A DNA stretch of 64,000 bases from Neodiprion pinetum (Eukaryota > Arthropoda > Insecta > Hymenoptera > Diprionidae), in the NCBI RefSeq assembly GCF_021155775.2, contig NC_060234.1:16488871-16552870 (forward strand), given 5' to 3'. Under the pieces are notes generated by a model. It was not told the DNA's origin and searched no databases. It saw only the letters and a program-made list of their open reading frames with translations. This document shows positions 10,582 to 22,084 of the stretch, piece by piece. Both the position numbers and the translations under genes were made by a program. How positions within the stretch are numbered: the stretch's first letter is position 1; the number at the start of each line of letters is the position of its first letter.

Positions 10582-13500
10582 CTAAACCCGTTTTGATCTA
10601 ATTCTAGGGATTGGATCGTTTTCCCTTGGTCCGGTGTCGTATTCGTAGTACGGTTTGGTATTATTCAGATGGGTCTTCCAATAAGATGCTGTAGAATCAT
10701 CCGTGGTTTTCTTGTAAGTGATATTTCCTTTTTGTTCGTTGATCTCAACGACGACGAATGGTCCATTCCAAATCCTTTCCAAGGCGTTCTGTCGTGTATG
10801 GTTCTTGATCATTACTTTATCTCCCACTTGATATAAAGGAGTTTTTCGTCGTGTTCCTTGGTCCACTTGTTTTTGGTTTTTTTCTCTGGATTTGGTAAGC
10901 CAGACCAGAGCTTTCTCGAACCGTTCCTCCCATTTTCGTATCCACAACATTTTCTTATTATTCACGGTTTTCAATTGGTTCTCGCGGAAACCGTCAGGAT
11001 TGTTGTCTTCCTGACAGAACATAAGGTTGTGAGGCGTTTCACCTGTTGATTGATGAACGGAAGTGTTAAAGGCACGTGCCATTTCTGTTGAAACCTGGTC
11101 CGAGGTGTGTAGTCTCTCTTTGCAGGCAGTTCGGATATAGTTTTTCAAGACACTATGCATTCGTTCTATAGAGCCGTTCGACTGTGGGGGATGCAGTCGT
11201 GGTGATATGTTTGATATTACAGTGTTCGAGAAAGGAATCGGTCAGCTCGTTACAAAATTCCTGTCCCGTGTCCGTCAGGATTACTTTGGGGTACCCGAAG
11301 TTACCTATCCAGTACTCTGATAGAGCTTTGATAACTTCTGTCGCGGTTTTGTTCGTAAGTGGGGCACATTTAATGAATTCAGTTATTGAATCCTGCATCG
11401 TGAGGATATATCGGTGTTCATTCCAAGATTCGACCAGAGGTCCGACGATATCTATTGAAATTTGATCATTAGGTTTTTCAGCAAAGGTTTCGAAAAGAAT
11501 AGCGGGTGATTTCATTTGTATCCTTTCTTTTTTATACATCTGACACGTACGGCATGCCTGGATAAAGGAATTGATATCATTCTCTATATGTGACCATACG
11601 GCTATTTCTTTTACTCGGTCAATTGTTTTTGCTAGGCCGAAGTGTCCATTGATATCGTTGTGAGCACTGGCCATGATTTCTCTCTGTTGCTTTTTGTTAG
11701 GCACATCCTTTCCTGTCAAGCAAAATGATATGTCTGCACCTGAGTCCTGACGTATCCTCTTGAGATCTTCGATGATGGAATTGGTTTCTTCTTTGGTGAT
11801 CTTCTTAGAGTCAATCCAGAAGTATATCTTTTCGTACCTTTTTGGATAAATGTAGTTTCTGAGTTTCTCACGTCGAACAGTCTGATTCTTTGGTATAGTC
11901 AGGGTGTTGTCAGAGGCAACCTTTTCTTCGAAGGTAATCATTACCCATTTTTCGTCCTCCCCTCTTCGATTTCGGTTGGGAACGAGTTTGATGTGAGATT
12001 TCGTTCTGCCTGTTGTGAGTGTTAATCTCTCGATGTCAATGTGGGGTGCGGCAATATGGTGGACCCATTCGGGATTCCTATCAATTGGCGTGATTCCGTA
12101 TAGTCCCTTTTCCAATTCGGTGAGTTTTCCGAAAATCTATTCCTTTGTGCAAAGGACTCTAGATAACTCATCCGCTACTACGTTACTTTTTTCCGAATTA
12201 TGTTCTATCAGGAATGAGTATTCCTCCAATCTTAGTCTCCAACGCAACAGGCGTTGACTGGGTTCTACGCAATTTTTCAGCCATACGAGTGCACGATGAT
12301 CGGTGCGGATGATGAAGGGTTTATCGGGTGTATTGAGCAAATGTACTCTTAGTCTCTTGACGGCCTATACAACAGCAAGCATCTCCTTCTCTGTCGTGCT
12401 GTAATTATTTTCCGCATCATTCAGGGTTCAAGATAAGAAATATATAGGGTGGCCGTATTGAGATAGTACGGCTCCAATTCCATCGTTTGACGCGTCGGTG
12501 GTAACGAAGTATTGTTTAGCTAGGTCTGATCTCACAAGTATCGGTGGCTTGACCAACTTTTCTTTCAGGGTTTCGAAGGCTTTTTGACAGGCAGCTGACC
12601 AATCCCATGGGGTGTCCTTTCTTGTTAACCTTGTTAATGGTTTCGCTAACATTGAATAGTTTTGTATAAACTTTCGGTAATACCCCGTCAAACCAAGGAA
12701 GAATCGAATCGTCTTAACGTTGACTGGAACGGGTGATTGTTGCATCTCTCTGGTCTTCTCCGGATCTGGTTTGCTTCCTTCGTCAGTGATGACATATCCG
12801 AGGTATCTCACTTCAGTTTTCATGAAGGCGCACTTCTCTGGCTGGAGTTTCAGGTTACATTGTCTTAAACGCTGAAATACGGTTTTTACATTTCGATGGT
12901 GTTCTTCCTCCGTTTCACCAAAAATTATTACGTCATCAACGTAGACGCAACAGATTTTCTGATTTAATCTCTCAGCGCATCGTTCATCATGCGTTGAAAG
13001 GTCGCAGGAGCGTTCTGTAATCCGAAAGGCATTCGTCGGTATTCGAAATGCCCGTCGGGTGTTGAGAAGGTAGTATATTTCTTGGAGTCAGCAACCATGT
13101 TGATCTGGTGGAAACCTGCGGCCATGTCGACAGTAGTACAGAACTTGGCCCTTCCCATGTGATCGAGTAAATCCTCGATTATTGGTATCGGATAAGAATC
13201 CTGAACGGTAAGTTCATTTATCTTCCTGAAATCGATCACACTTCTATACTAGGTTTTTCCGTCGGGGCCCGGTTTTTTGGGTACAACCCAAACTGGCGAG
13301 TTGTACGGCGACTCGGATTCCGTTATTATTCCTTGTTTCAACATTTTCTTTACTCCCTCTTTCACAACCTGCTGGTGCACCTGTGGAGCACGGAAACTTT
13401 TCACATTTACAATGCGTTGAGGATCTGACAACTCGATGCGATGTTCAGTCATTGAAGTTCCATTGACCATGTCTTCCTCCTGTAAGGCAAAGATATCGCT

Positions 13501-13786
13501 GAAATCCTGATGTATACTCCAAATTTCTTTCTGGTACTCCTCCGCTATGTGTTTCTAGTCGACAGTATGTTGATGCGCCTGCTTTCTTTCATCACGTGGT
13601 TGTTGCTATACACCCGGGGTTGACATACTCTTTACTCGGTGGACTTGGACGTTCTCCAGTCCGAGCTCGATATCTTCCTCTTCACCAGTGGTGATGATTC
13701 CATAAGCAGTCCCATGATTGTTCGTGTTTACAATCTGCACTAGGATATTTTCCATAGGCATTCCGTCTTCATAGACCATGCGTAAC
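10582..13786 (-). pseudogene. pol: Gypsy pol (reverse transcriptase, RNase H, integrase)
   Basis: Read on the minus strand from 13786, frames give an RT N-terminal linker ending SPYNSPVWVVPKKPGPDGK (13258). Next come the RT core with MPFGLQNAPATFQRMM (~13010) and the catalytic CVYVDD (~12950). RNase H follows with TTDASNDGIGAVLSQ (~12480) and HNSEKSNVVADELSR (~12170). The integrase zinc finger (H..H..CRTCQMY, ~11550) and catalytic core (DIVGPL, LTDTGQEF, 11490-11270) come last, and the tail runs to 10582. Stops or frameshifts break it at about 13255, 12960, 12425, 12360, 12135 and 11170. The upstream end is the BEL insertion at 13787; gag continues on the far side at 25763. Confidence 0.92.
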
Positions 13787-14370
13787 TGTTCAGGATTCTT
13801 TTTAGCGTTCGGAGTTCACTCAAGATGGCGGCACATACTGGCCGTCGCCTCGCTCGGACTTCGAACCCGACGAACAACCACCCCCCCCCCCCCCTTTTTT
13901 TTGACTTTTAGACATGAGGCTCCGCCGCCATCTTCTTCGACCGGTATTCTTTGAAAAGACACGATACGTTCAACTCATGCTCTTCAGTTTTCCAACAGTT
14001 TTTCACTAAAATATCTCTGGCTTACTTCGTCAAATCAAATCAACGAACTCTCGCGATTTACGCCCGCGATTCGTTCCGCGATATTGTTTCGTTTTTCGGT
14101 CTCTTCAGTTTATAAATATTCGTTGAGCTCTTACAGACAAAAAAAAAAACGCGTGTGCGCGAAAGGCTTCGCCATCGTTCGCGCGACCTCAGTTACCCAA
14201 TTTTATATATTTAAAATTAATCCAAAACCAAGGGAGAATAAATCTCAATTATATTTCTTTGTTAATTTCTGTGGGCGAACTCTTCGATTTATTTCCGGCC
14301 TCTTCATCTTTTCCATCCTCAATTTTCCTCACGATCACTCTTCACCAGAATTCGCGGTCTCGTCCAAACA
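13787..14370 (+). repeat. 5' LTR of BEL/Pao A
   Basis: It begins TGTTCAGGATTC and ends CGTCCAAACA. It contains a poly-C/poly-T tract at ~13877-13905 and a promoter-like TATAAATATTC at ~14111. The 3' LTR aligns throughout apart from scattered substitutions and the poly-C length. Confidence 0.95.
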
Positions 14371-14586
14371 TTACTGGTCCTTCGAGCCGGATCCGAGTGA
14401 ACAGTGAGCGATTTTCAAGTGTTTGCTGAAGAAAAGGAAGGAAATTTCGTGTGTATTTCGGGTTTATTTCTTACAGTGTGCGAGAGAACCGGCGTTTCTT
14501 CGTCGCAAACACGCGTTCGTCACGCCGGCTCGAGCTATCGGTCTCCTCTTTGTGCGGCCATTCGTAAACAAGTCGCTCTTGACTCT

Positions 14587-15010
14587 CTCAGCTGTGTGTG
14601 TGGATAGGACACTTCGGACAATAGTGCGTGCTCTCTCGCTCTCGTTGCTGAGATCGATCTTCCTCGCGACTCTCGCGCTATATACACACGCGCTTGTGCT
14701 CGTCGGTATAGTGCTTCGACAAATATAACGGTTTTTCGCCTCACGCATTGGAGGCTCAGCTGTGTGTGTGGATAGGACACTTCGGACAATGGTGCGCGCT
14801 CTCTCGCTCTCGTTGCTGAGATCGACCTCCCTCGCGACTTTCGCGTTATACACACACGCGCTCGTGCTCTACGGTACACTGCTGCGTCATACGCCTCGTA
14901 TTCAGTAGAGGCTCAGTGCAAGTGAACTCGAACACTTCGAACGGTGATACGCGCTCTCTCGCACTCGCGGCTGAGATCGCGCGCTCACGTGACTCGCGTT
15001 CGCGACAACC
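14587..15010 (+). repeat. Three tandem ~160-bp units in the BEL/Pao A leader
   Basis: Units begin with CTCAG at 14587, 14755 and 14912, giving spacings of 168 and 157 bp. Each contains GACACTTCGGACAAT-like, GCTCTCTCGC(T/A)CTCG and GCTGAGATCG blocks. The first two units are the closest pair; the third is diverged. They fill the untranslated leader between the 5' LTR and the gag start at 15349. The short open frames here on either strand are products of the repetition, not genes. Confidence 0.8.
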
Positions 15011-15348
15011 GCGTCCTTCGGGCGCTTCGGTTTTTTTCCTTCGACCGTGCGGTTGTTCGATACTTCGGGTGATATTTTCGGGACAAATTGCGAGTGTATT
15101 ACGTGACCTTGTGACATTTCGGGTTTTTCGGGCTACGGTTGGTTCGAGATTTTTTTTGGACAATTTTGCCTCGATTCGCGTTCTGATTCGCCGGTCCCTT
15201 TGACCTGAGTACTTTCAGTGACCTTCCGTGAATTTTCAAACACAGTATCTGCTCGAGTCTGGGCGTGGTTCGCGTCTGACAATTTCGTGCCGCAACTCGT
15301 TCGAGCTCTTCGGTCACTTCGCGTTCCTTCAAAGATCCGGATACTTCC

Positions 15349-16797
15349 GTGATGACGAGCAACATCGCCAAGAGGGAGCGTCGCATCGCCGGGCTCATCA
15401 GCACTTTTCAGTGCATTAAGACCCTCGCGGACAAGACCATTGCGTCAACCCCGCAGAATACCAATACAACGTTGGCAACAACACGCCTATCGTTGTTGGA
15501 AACCAACTGGGAAAGGTTTCAACGGGAGCACGCCATTCTTCTCGAGATGAACTGCGAGAACTTGGCAGAGACGGAATACTTCAAGGATTGCCACGAAGCC
15601 CAATGCCAGCAGGCGTACCAGGATGCCAAGGTGGCTTTGCTCGCCATCAAGGAGCACTATGAGCAGGTCGATTCCACGGGGGCTAACCTGGCTGATCTTT
15701 CGGCCGTTCCGGGATCTTCGCACATGCGAAGTGCACTTCCAAAGATCAAGATTCCAGACTTCGATGGAAAATTTCATTCGTGGAGGTCATTTCATGATCT
15801 CTTCGTCTTCCTTGTCGGCCAGAACCCGGATATCACTTCGGTCGAAAAGACGCATTATCTTTGGCTCTCCCTGAAAGGCGATGCCGCCCAGCTCATCGCC
15901 AATCTACCGGTCTCTTCAGAATCGTTTATTGCTGCTTGGGATCTTCTGGTCGCTCGGGACGAAAACAAGCGCCTCTTGGTCACTTCCCAATTGGACCGCT
16001 TCTTCGGAATCCCAACCATCACACCAAAATCTTACAAGTCCCTCAACGCGCTCATCAACACTACGAGTGAGGTTCTAAACGCGTTGAGGTCTCTGGAAAT
16101 GCCGGTGGACGAATGGGGCACAATACTGGTTCACTTCATCGTCTCTCGCCTTGACCATCACCTACGAGAACAGTGGGAGTTGAGATTGGGCTCTTCAACG
16201 GAACCGGCGACACTTCCGCAGCTACGAGAGTTTCTGACAACCCGAGCTCGAGCCCTCGAGAGTATCGACATCGGAAAAGCCTCTTCGCCACGGCCAAAAT
16301 TCTCGGGCACTTCAAATATACCACAGAAACGGTCGTCTTCTTCGGTCAAGGCGTATACGTCGCAAACAACCAATCCGCAGGCCAACTAAGCGGACGGCAG
16401 AAGCCGGAATATCGACACAGCGGCAGCGGTCGCAGCGACAGCCCCTCTGAATCCAGCCGGCAACGCGACACAGTGTTGTCACTTCTGTCTCGGGTCTCAC
16501 TTCATAACAAAGTGCGGCCTCTTCAAACAAAAGAGCCCCCAGGAGCGCCGCCTCGTCGCTGAACAACGGCGGCTCTGCTTCAACTGCCTCGGACCGCATT
16601 CGGCTACGAATTGCCGCGTCACGGGAAGATGCTTCGAATGCAACGGGAAACATCATACGATGATCCACCTCCCGTCTTCTACCCAACCGGCCGCTTCAAC
16701 CTTAAGGCAGTCAACTTCAAAGGATACTTCGAGCAACCGACCACCGACGTCGAAGCCAGTGGCCACTTCGTCGCCGAACGAGCCTCAGGCTTGACTC
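15349..16797 (+). pseudogene. gag: BEL/Pao A gag with three zinc knuckles
   Basis: The frame starts MMTSNIAKRERRIAGL, with a second Met at codon 2. It contains the typical BEL gag core (LPKIKIPDFDGKFHSWRSF, ~residue 135) followed by long helical sequence. An in-frame TAA at 16387-16389 ends the 346-codon frame, but the same frame continues through CHFCLGSHFITKC, CFNCLGPHSATNC and CFECNGKHHTMIH (16474-16660). These three CX2CX3HX4C/H knuckles bind nucleic acid. One stop therefore separates capsid from nucleocapsid. This frame ends near 16797. Confidence 0.85.
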
Positions 16798-16899
16798 AGC
16801 GACAGTCACTTATGCGACGCGGTTACTGGCTCGCTCGACACCCCGGCACGACTTCTGACTTCGGTCGCTTCTGACTCTTTCAACCCTTTCGCAACTTCA

Positions 16900-17665
16900 A
16901 GGGACCTTTCAACGACACGGGTTTTTAGGCCATCAGTCCCACTAGCAACGAGCCAAGCAGTTCTGACGTCACCTTCCGGCGACTCGCATCGAGTCCGATT
17001 ACTGATTGATCCCGGTGCTGAACTTTCGTTTATTTCAGAACGCACGGTACAACTTCTCCGATTAAAACGGATGGCCGCTTCGATCAATATTCTCGGAATC
17101 GGGAGTCGGTCTGCGGGCCGTACGCGGGGAGCTGCCACCGTCACCCTGTCTTCAATCTATTATTCAACTTCAACCTTCAAAGTGACGGCGTTTGTTCTCA
17201 ACGTTCTCACTCTAACGCTCCCCTCGTTCACGACTTCAATCCAATGGAAACATCTTCAAGGACTTCTTCTAGCCGATCCAGACTTCTTAAGACCAGGACT
17301 AATCGACGTCATCATCGGAGCTGACTCGTATGGTCTCTTAGTCGAGCCAGAAATTATCAAGGGTCGAGCCACTGAGCCTATCGCCCAACGGACACTTTTT
17401 GGATGGATCGTGCTCGGCCCGGTCAACGATTCTACTTCAAGTTCGGTTCGCGTTAAGCACACTTCAATCGACGACAAGATCGATTTATTGCTCACGAAGT
17501 TCTGGGAAAAAGAGGAACTTCCTTCGGATTCGGCCCCTACACCCGAGCCGGAAGAGGCATCTTGCGAACAACACTTCAAGGACACGCATACGAGAGACAA
17601 CAACGGTCGTTACGTGGTTCGGCTTCCCTTTAAGGCACCTCCGTCTTCTCTCAGAGATTCGTTTG
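16900..17665 (+). pseudogene. BEL/Pao A protease and pol N-terminus, cut by Copia A
   Basis: The frame includes LLIDPGAELSFISE (~16990), an aspartic-protease active-site segment of the BEL type. VIIGADSYGLLV, then RTLFGWIVLGPV (~17310-17420) and FWEKEELP follow, standard for the region between BEL protease and RT. The coding runs straight into the 5' LTR of Copia A at 17666 and resumes after 22084. The duplicated GTTTG bounds the break. Confidence 0.85.
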
Positions 17666-17864
17666 TGTTGGGAAAGACGTCGCACGATGTATGCGTGTAT
17701 GAGTGTGTGTGTGTATGAGATGGTAATTTTGGCAACGCCCAAATTACCATATACAATTCCGAACCACCGTTGATCCGTGTGGATTAGTTTGAACGCGAGG
17801 CTCACCGAGAGCGCACCTGCACACAAATCTTTCTTCAAATATAATAAACACATACATTACAACA
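17666..17864 (+). repeat. 5' LTR of Copia A
   Basis: It starts TGTTGGGAAAG and ends ATTACAACA. It holds a (TG)-rich run, a short inverted pair around GGTAATTTTGG/CCAAATTACC, and AATATAATAAACAC (polyadenylation-type) near the end. Confidence 0.96.
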
Positions 17865-17878
17865 GGTTATGGGCCCAG
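17865..17878 (+). other. Primer-binding site, half-tRNA initiator Met type (Copia A)
   Basis: GGTTATGGGCCCAG directly follows the 5' LTR. It is complementary to the CTGGGCCCATAACC anticodon-arm sequence of eukaryotic initiator tRNA-Met, the known half-tRNA priming mode of Copia. Confidence 0.9.
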
Positions 17879-17942
17879 GAGTGCAAAGTAAAGAATAAAA
17901 CTAGTGGCCGTCGAAGTCGGTGTAAAAATAAGAATAAAAATA

Positions 17943-20900
17943 ATGGCAGACACAGGGTCGACCAATATTGTCCACAAGCTCAATGAGAGCAATTACAAAT
18001 TGTGGAAATTTCAAGTGGACGCCATATTGCGTGGAAAAGAGCTAAACAAATACGTCCATGAGACGATTGCAAGAACCGCGACTTCAGCAGAAGTCGATGA
18101 GTTCAACGAAAAAGATGGCAAAGCGATGGCCATCTCAATTGCAACATTGGAAAGCGACCAAGCAATGAATGTGTTAACATGCAATTCAGCAAAAGAAATT
18201 TATGAAAAACTGAGTGCTATTCATGAAAAGAGAAGTGAAGTGAGTGTGATGACTCTTTATGAAGAATATTTCGCCCTGAAAATGTCCGAGGACGAATCTG
18301 TAACGACATACGTCTCGAAGGTGATGAAATTGCAGCTGAGATTGAGGATCAAGGGGAAAAGTTATCTGATAATATTAAAATGTCAAGAATAATCAGTAGC
18401 CTCACGCCAAAATTTCAAAATTTCAAGACGGTGTGGTACAACATACGAGAGGGTCGAGATCTCAATAGCCTATTAGCTCGCTTACGGCAAGAAGAGGATC
18501 TAATAAACAAGACCAAGGCCGTTGAAGACGGTGCCTTCGCAGCAAGAGGAAAACAAAAGCCGTGGTCGAGACAGCAAGATTACAAACCAATCGCGCAAAG
18601 GAAAAGGGAATCACAGTGTCATAAATGTGGACAGACGGGACACTGGCATCGAGAATGTTCAGAGAACGAAAATGTAAACAACGAGCACACAGACAAAAAA
18701 AATTCCAAGAGCTACACGGTTTTCCAAGCCTGTATTTTTCCCAAGAACGAGACAGCTTTCGTAGCAATGCCGAATGGAATCAAAAGTAGCCCGCTGAAAG
18801 ACGTATGGATCGTTGACTCAGGAGCGACGCAGCACATGATGAGTAGAAAAGATTGGTTCAGTGAGCTCGACGAGACACCGACCGGGAGATATGTGCGTGT
18901 AGCGAGCGACGCCAAGCTACCGATACATGGCGTGGGCAATATTCATGCATCGATGTGGAACGGTTTTCAGTGGGACTCATGTGTGTTAGAGAAGGTACAA
19001 TACGTGCCCGGTCTAGGACCGAACCTTTTCTCGACGGGAACGGTGACGTCTCGCGGATTTGTTGTTATCGAGAGAGAGCACGAGTGTGAAGTGCGATTCT
19101 CGGACGGAAAAATAGCAGTTGTCGGTATCAAAGACAGCATGAATCAATATCGTTTAGGCCTGCAAGTAGATCGATTATGCGAAGCATACAATGTGACCAC
19201 TGAATCGTGCAGTAGGTGGCACCAGAGACTGGGACATTTGAGTTTTAAAATGATGCAGAACATGGTGAACAAAAACAGTGTAAATGGAGTATCATTCGTC
19301 GCGAAAAATAAGTTCTTCTGTGCGGACTGTGTTGTGGGAAAAATGCACCGCATGTCTCACCCATCTTGCGAAATCCGTGAGTGCCGACCTGGGAAAAGAC
19401 TCCACGCGGACGCTTGTGGTTCAATGCATGTGACCTCAGTGGGAGGGTTCAGATACATCCTGGTGGTAAAAGATGAGGCCACAAGTTTTCGATACGTGCA
19501 TTTCCTAGTACAGAAGTCTGACGTCGTTAGTAAAATAAAAGAGCAAGTCAGTGCAGTCGAAACCGTTACTGGAAATCGGGTGAAATCGTTCAGGACGGAT
19601 AACGGCTTGGAGTTTACGAATGAAGATATGTCGAAAGTACTGCGAGAGAGAGGGATTGTCCACGAAAGAACATCACCCTACACGCCTGAGCAAAACGGCC
19701 GCGTGAAACGTGAGAATAGGACCATCCAAGAGTCTGCCCGGACGATGTTGCTGACCAGCGGCCTACACATGAGCTTGTGGTCTGAGGCCGTTCGCACAGC
19801 GGTGTATATCCTGAATAGAACCCCCAACGCCAAGAATCCATCAAAAACTCCTTTTGAGCTATGGTTTAAGTCTAAGCTCGATCTGGGCCACGTAAGAATC
19901 TTTGGCTCGGAAGCGTACGTGTACGTCCCCAAGGAGACCGGTCGAAAAAAGTGGGATGCCAGGGCCAAAAAGATGTACCTCGTAGGATACGAGTCAAGTG
20001 CGAAGAATTACAGACTGTATGACCCAAGCAAAAGAAAAATAATTGTGAGCTGCGACGCTGTGATCAACGAAAACTGTGTCGCTACGTCCGAGGAAGAAAG
20101 CTCACCCATCGTTGTCCTGGCTGATGAAGACGCTGTAGACGAAGAGAACCATAGACCAGCAGACACGCGAGTTGACGATGATAAAAACGATGCAGAAACT
20201 TTTGTTGATGCAGTTGAGGACGCCCGTGAAGGAGCAGCACGCTCCAACTTGAGACCATATATATATGAACCAGATCGATATGAAGAGAACGGACATAGCG
20301 CGATCATCGAAGAAGTCAATACGTATGAAGAGGCAATGGTTTCTAAAGATGCTGACAAATAGCGGCAAGCCATATGTGAGGAGCTCGATGCTCTCAAAAG
20401 GAACGAGACGTGGGAACTGACTGCAAGACCGCCGCACAAGAATGTAGTGACGTGCAAGTGGGTGTTCAAAGTGAAAAGCGCACCAGGGTCAAACGAAGTG
20501 AGAGCAAAAGCTCGTCTTGTAGCGAGAGGATTCTCACAACGAAAAGGAGTTGACTACGCAGATGTCTTCTCCCGCGTGGTGAGATATGATTCGGTTCGAA
20601 TCATGTTGTGTATCGCCGCGCAAGACGACTTAGAGATTGTTCAGTTCGATGTGAAGTGTGCTTTCTTAAATGGGGAACTTGAAGAGGAAATCTTCATGGA
20701 ACCGCCACAAGGACTTGATATAGAAGGTAAAGACTTTGTGTGCAAATTGAAAAAAAATTTATACGGACTGAAACAGGCCTCGCGAATGTGGAATCAGAAA
20801 TTCATTTCGTGTTTACAAAAATTTAATTTCGTGGCCAGTACAGCAGACCCATGTGTGTTCAGTGGGAGAGTGGATGGACACGATGTATTTCTGTTGTTTT

Positions 20901-21832
20901 ATGTAGACGATGGACTCATCTTGTCAAAGAGTGGCATTGTTTTGAAAAAGGTGATTGAATATATGCAGAGCTGTTTTGAAATGACCGTTGGAGCATGTCG
21001 ATATTATGTCGGAGTTGAGATATTAAGAGACAGAGACAACAGAAAATTCAGTATCGGGCAGAAATCGTACATCGAAAAACTCATCGAAAAATTCAACATG
21101 GTGAACGATGTGCCGTCAAGCACGCCGTCTGATGCAAACATTCGATTGACCGCTCCAAAAGAGACCTGCGCCAGTGTTTTTCCTTATCGTGAAGTCGTGG
21201 GGTCACTGTTGTATGCTGCGATGGTTTCAAGGCCAGATGTTGCGTATGCGGTGGGAGTAGCCAGTAGATTCCTTGAAAAACCCAGCACTGAGCGCGTAAA
21301 TGCAGTCAAAAGAGTCTTAAGGTATCTCAAATCGACCTCAGAGTTTGGCATCACGTACAATTCTGCGACAGGTATCGTCGGATATACTGACGCAGACTTT
21401 GCTGGCATGGAGACTCGACAATCGACGACAGGCTTCGTTTTCACCATGGGAGGCGGCGGGGCTGTCACTTGGAGAAGTCAGAGGCAAAAGAAAGTCACAC
21501 TTTCCACTACCGAGGCGGAATATGCCGCCAGCTGTAAGGGTGCGCGTGAAGCGTGTTGGCTGAGACAGCTCCTCAAGGACGTTGGAAAGGAGTTGCGAGA
21601 CCCAATTGATCTGAACATCGATAATCAAAGTACGCTGCGACTAATCAAGAATCCGGAAGTGCACGCCAGAACCAAGCACTTCGATGTGCATCTGCATTAC
21701 GTGAGAGAGGCAAATAAAGACAAAATAGTGCAAGTGCAGTATGTATGCAGTGACGACCAGTTAGCCGATGTCTTTACAAAAGCTCTCCATAGCGACAAAT
21801 TCGTGAAAAATATCGAGCGCTTGAATGTGTGA
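17943..21832 (+). pseudogene. Copia A gag-pol polyprotein, one frameshift and one stop
   Basis: Gag starts MADTGSTNIVHKL at 17943; the frame shifts near 18335 and continues to 20362. Domains in order: zinc knuckle CHKCGQTGHWHREC (~18618), protease VDSGATQHM (~18814), integrase zinc finger (H..H..CADC, 19220-19330), and integrase core (HADACG, RTDNGLEF, PEQNGR, 19400-19710). Then come RT with CAFLNGELEEE (~20660) and YVDDGLIL (~20903), and RNase H with YTDADFAG (~21383) and STTEAEYAA. A TAG at 20360-20362 splits integrase from RT. In the integrase, VKREN takes the place of the more usual AEREN. With only two lesions it decayed recently. Confidence 0.93.
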
Positions 21833-21880
21833 ACATATGCGAGTAGTATGATAATGTGTACATCGTACGCCGAGTGGGAG

Positions 21881-22079
21881 TGTTGGAAAAGGCGTCGCAC
21901 GATGTATGCGTGTATGAGTGTGTGTGTGTATGAGATGGTAATTTTGGCAACGCCCAAATTACCGTATACAGTTCCGAACCACCGTTGATCTGTGTAGATT
22001 ATTCTGAACGCGAGGCTCACCGAGAGCGCACCTGTACACAAATCTTTCTTCAAATATAATAAACACATATATTACAACA
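21881..22079 (+). repeat. 3' LTR of Copia A
   Basis: Same length and ends as the 5' LTR, with about ten base differences. GTTTG after it (22080-22084) repeats the five bases before the 5' LTR. Confidence 0.96.
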
Positions 22080-22084
22080 GTTTG

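Larger units (their letters stand above)
17666..22079 (+). mobile_element. Copia LTR retrotransposon A, inserted in BEL/Pao A
   Basis: Two 199-bp LTRs (17666-17864 and 21881-22079) differ at about 10 positions (~5%). GTTTG is duplicated at 17661-17665 and 22080-22084. The primer site is GGTTATGGGCCCAG at 17865-17878, complementary to the anticodon region of initiator tRNA-Met, as in the Copia family. GAGTGGGAG before the 3' LTR is the purine tract. One gag frameshift and one pol stop make it inactive. The whole element is 4,414 bp. Confidence 0.97.

Noticed and set aside
14464..15203. Several overlapping ORFs on both strands in the BEL A leader
   Set aside because: They mirror the tandem ~160-bp repeats and overlap each other in all frames; no BEL protein is expected here.
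20008..20469. Minus-strand Ser-rich ORF of 153 codons
   Set aside because: It lies antisense to the well-supported Copia A integrase/RT region.
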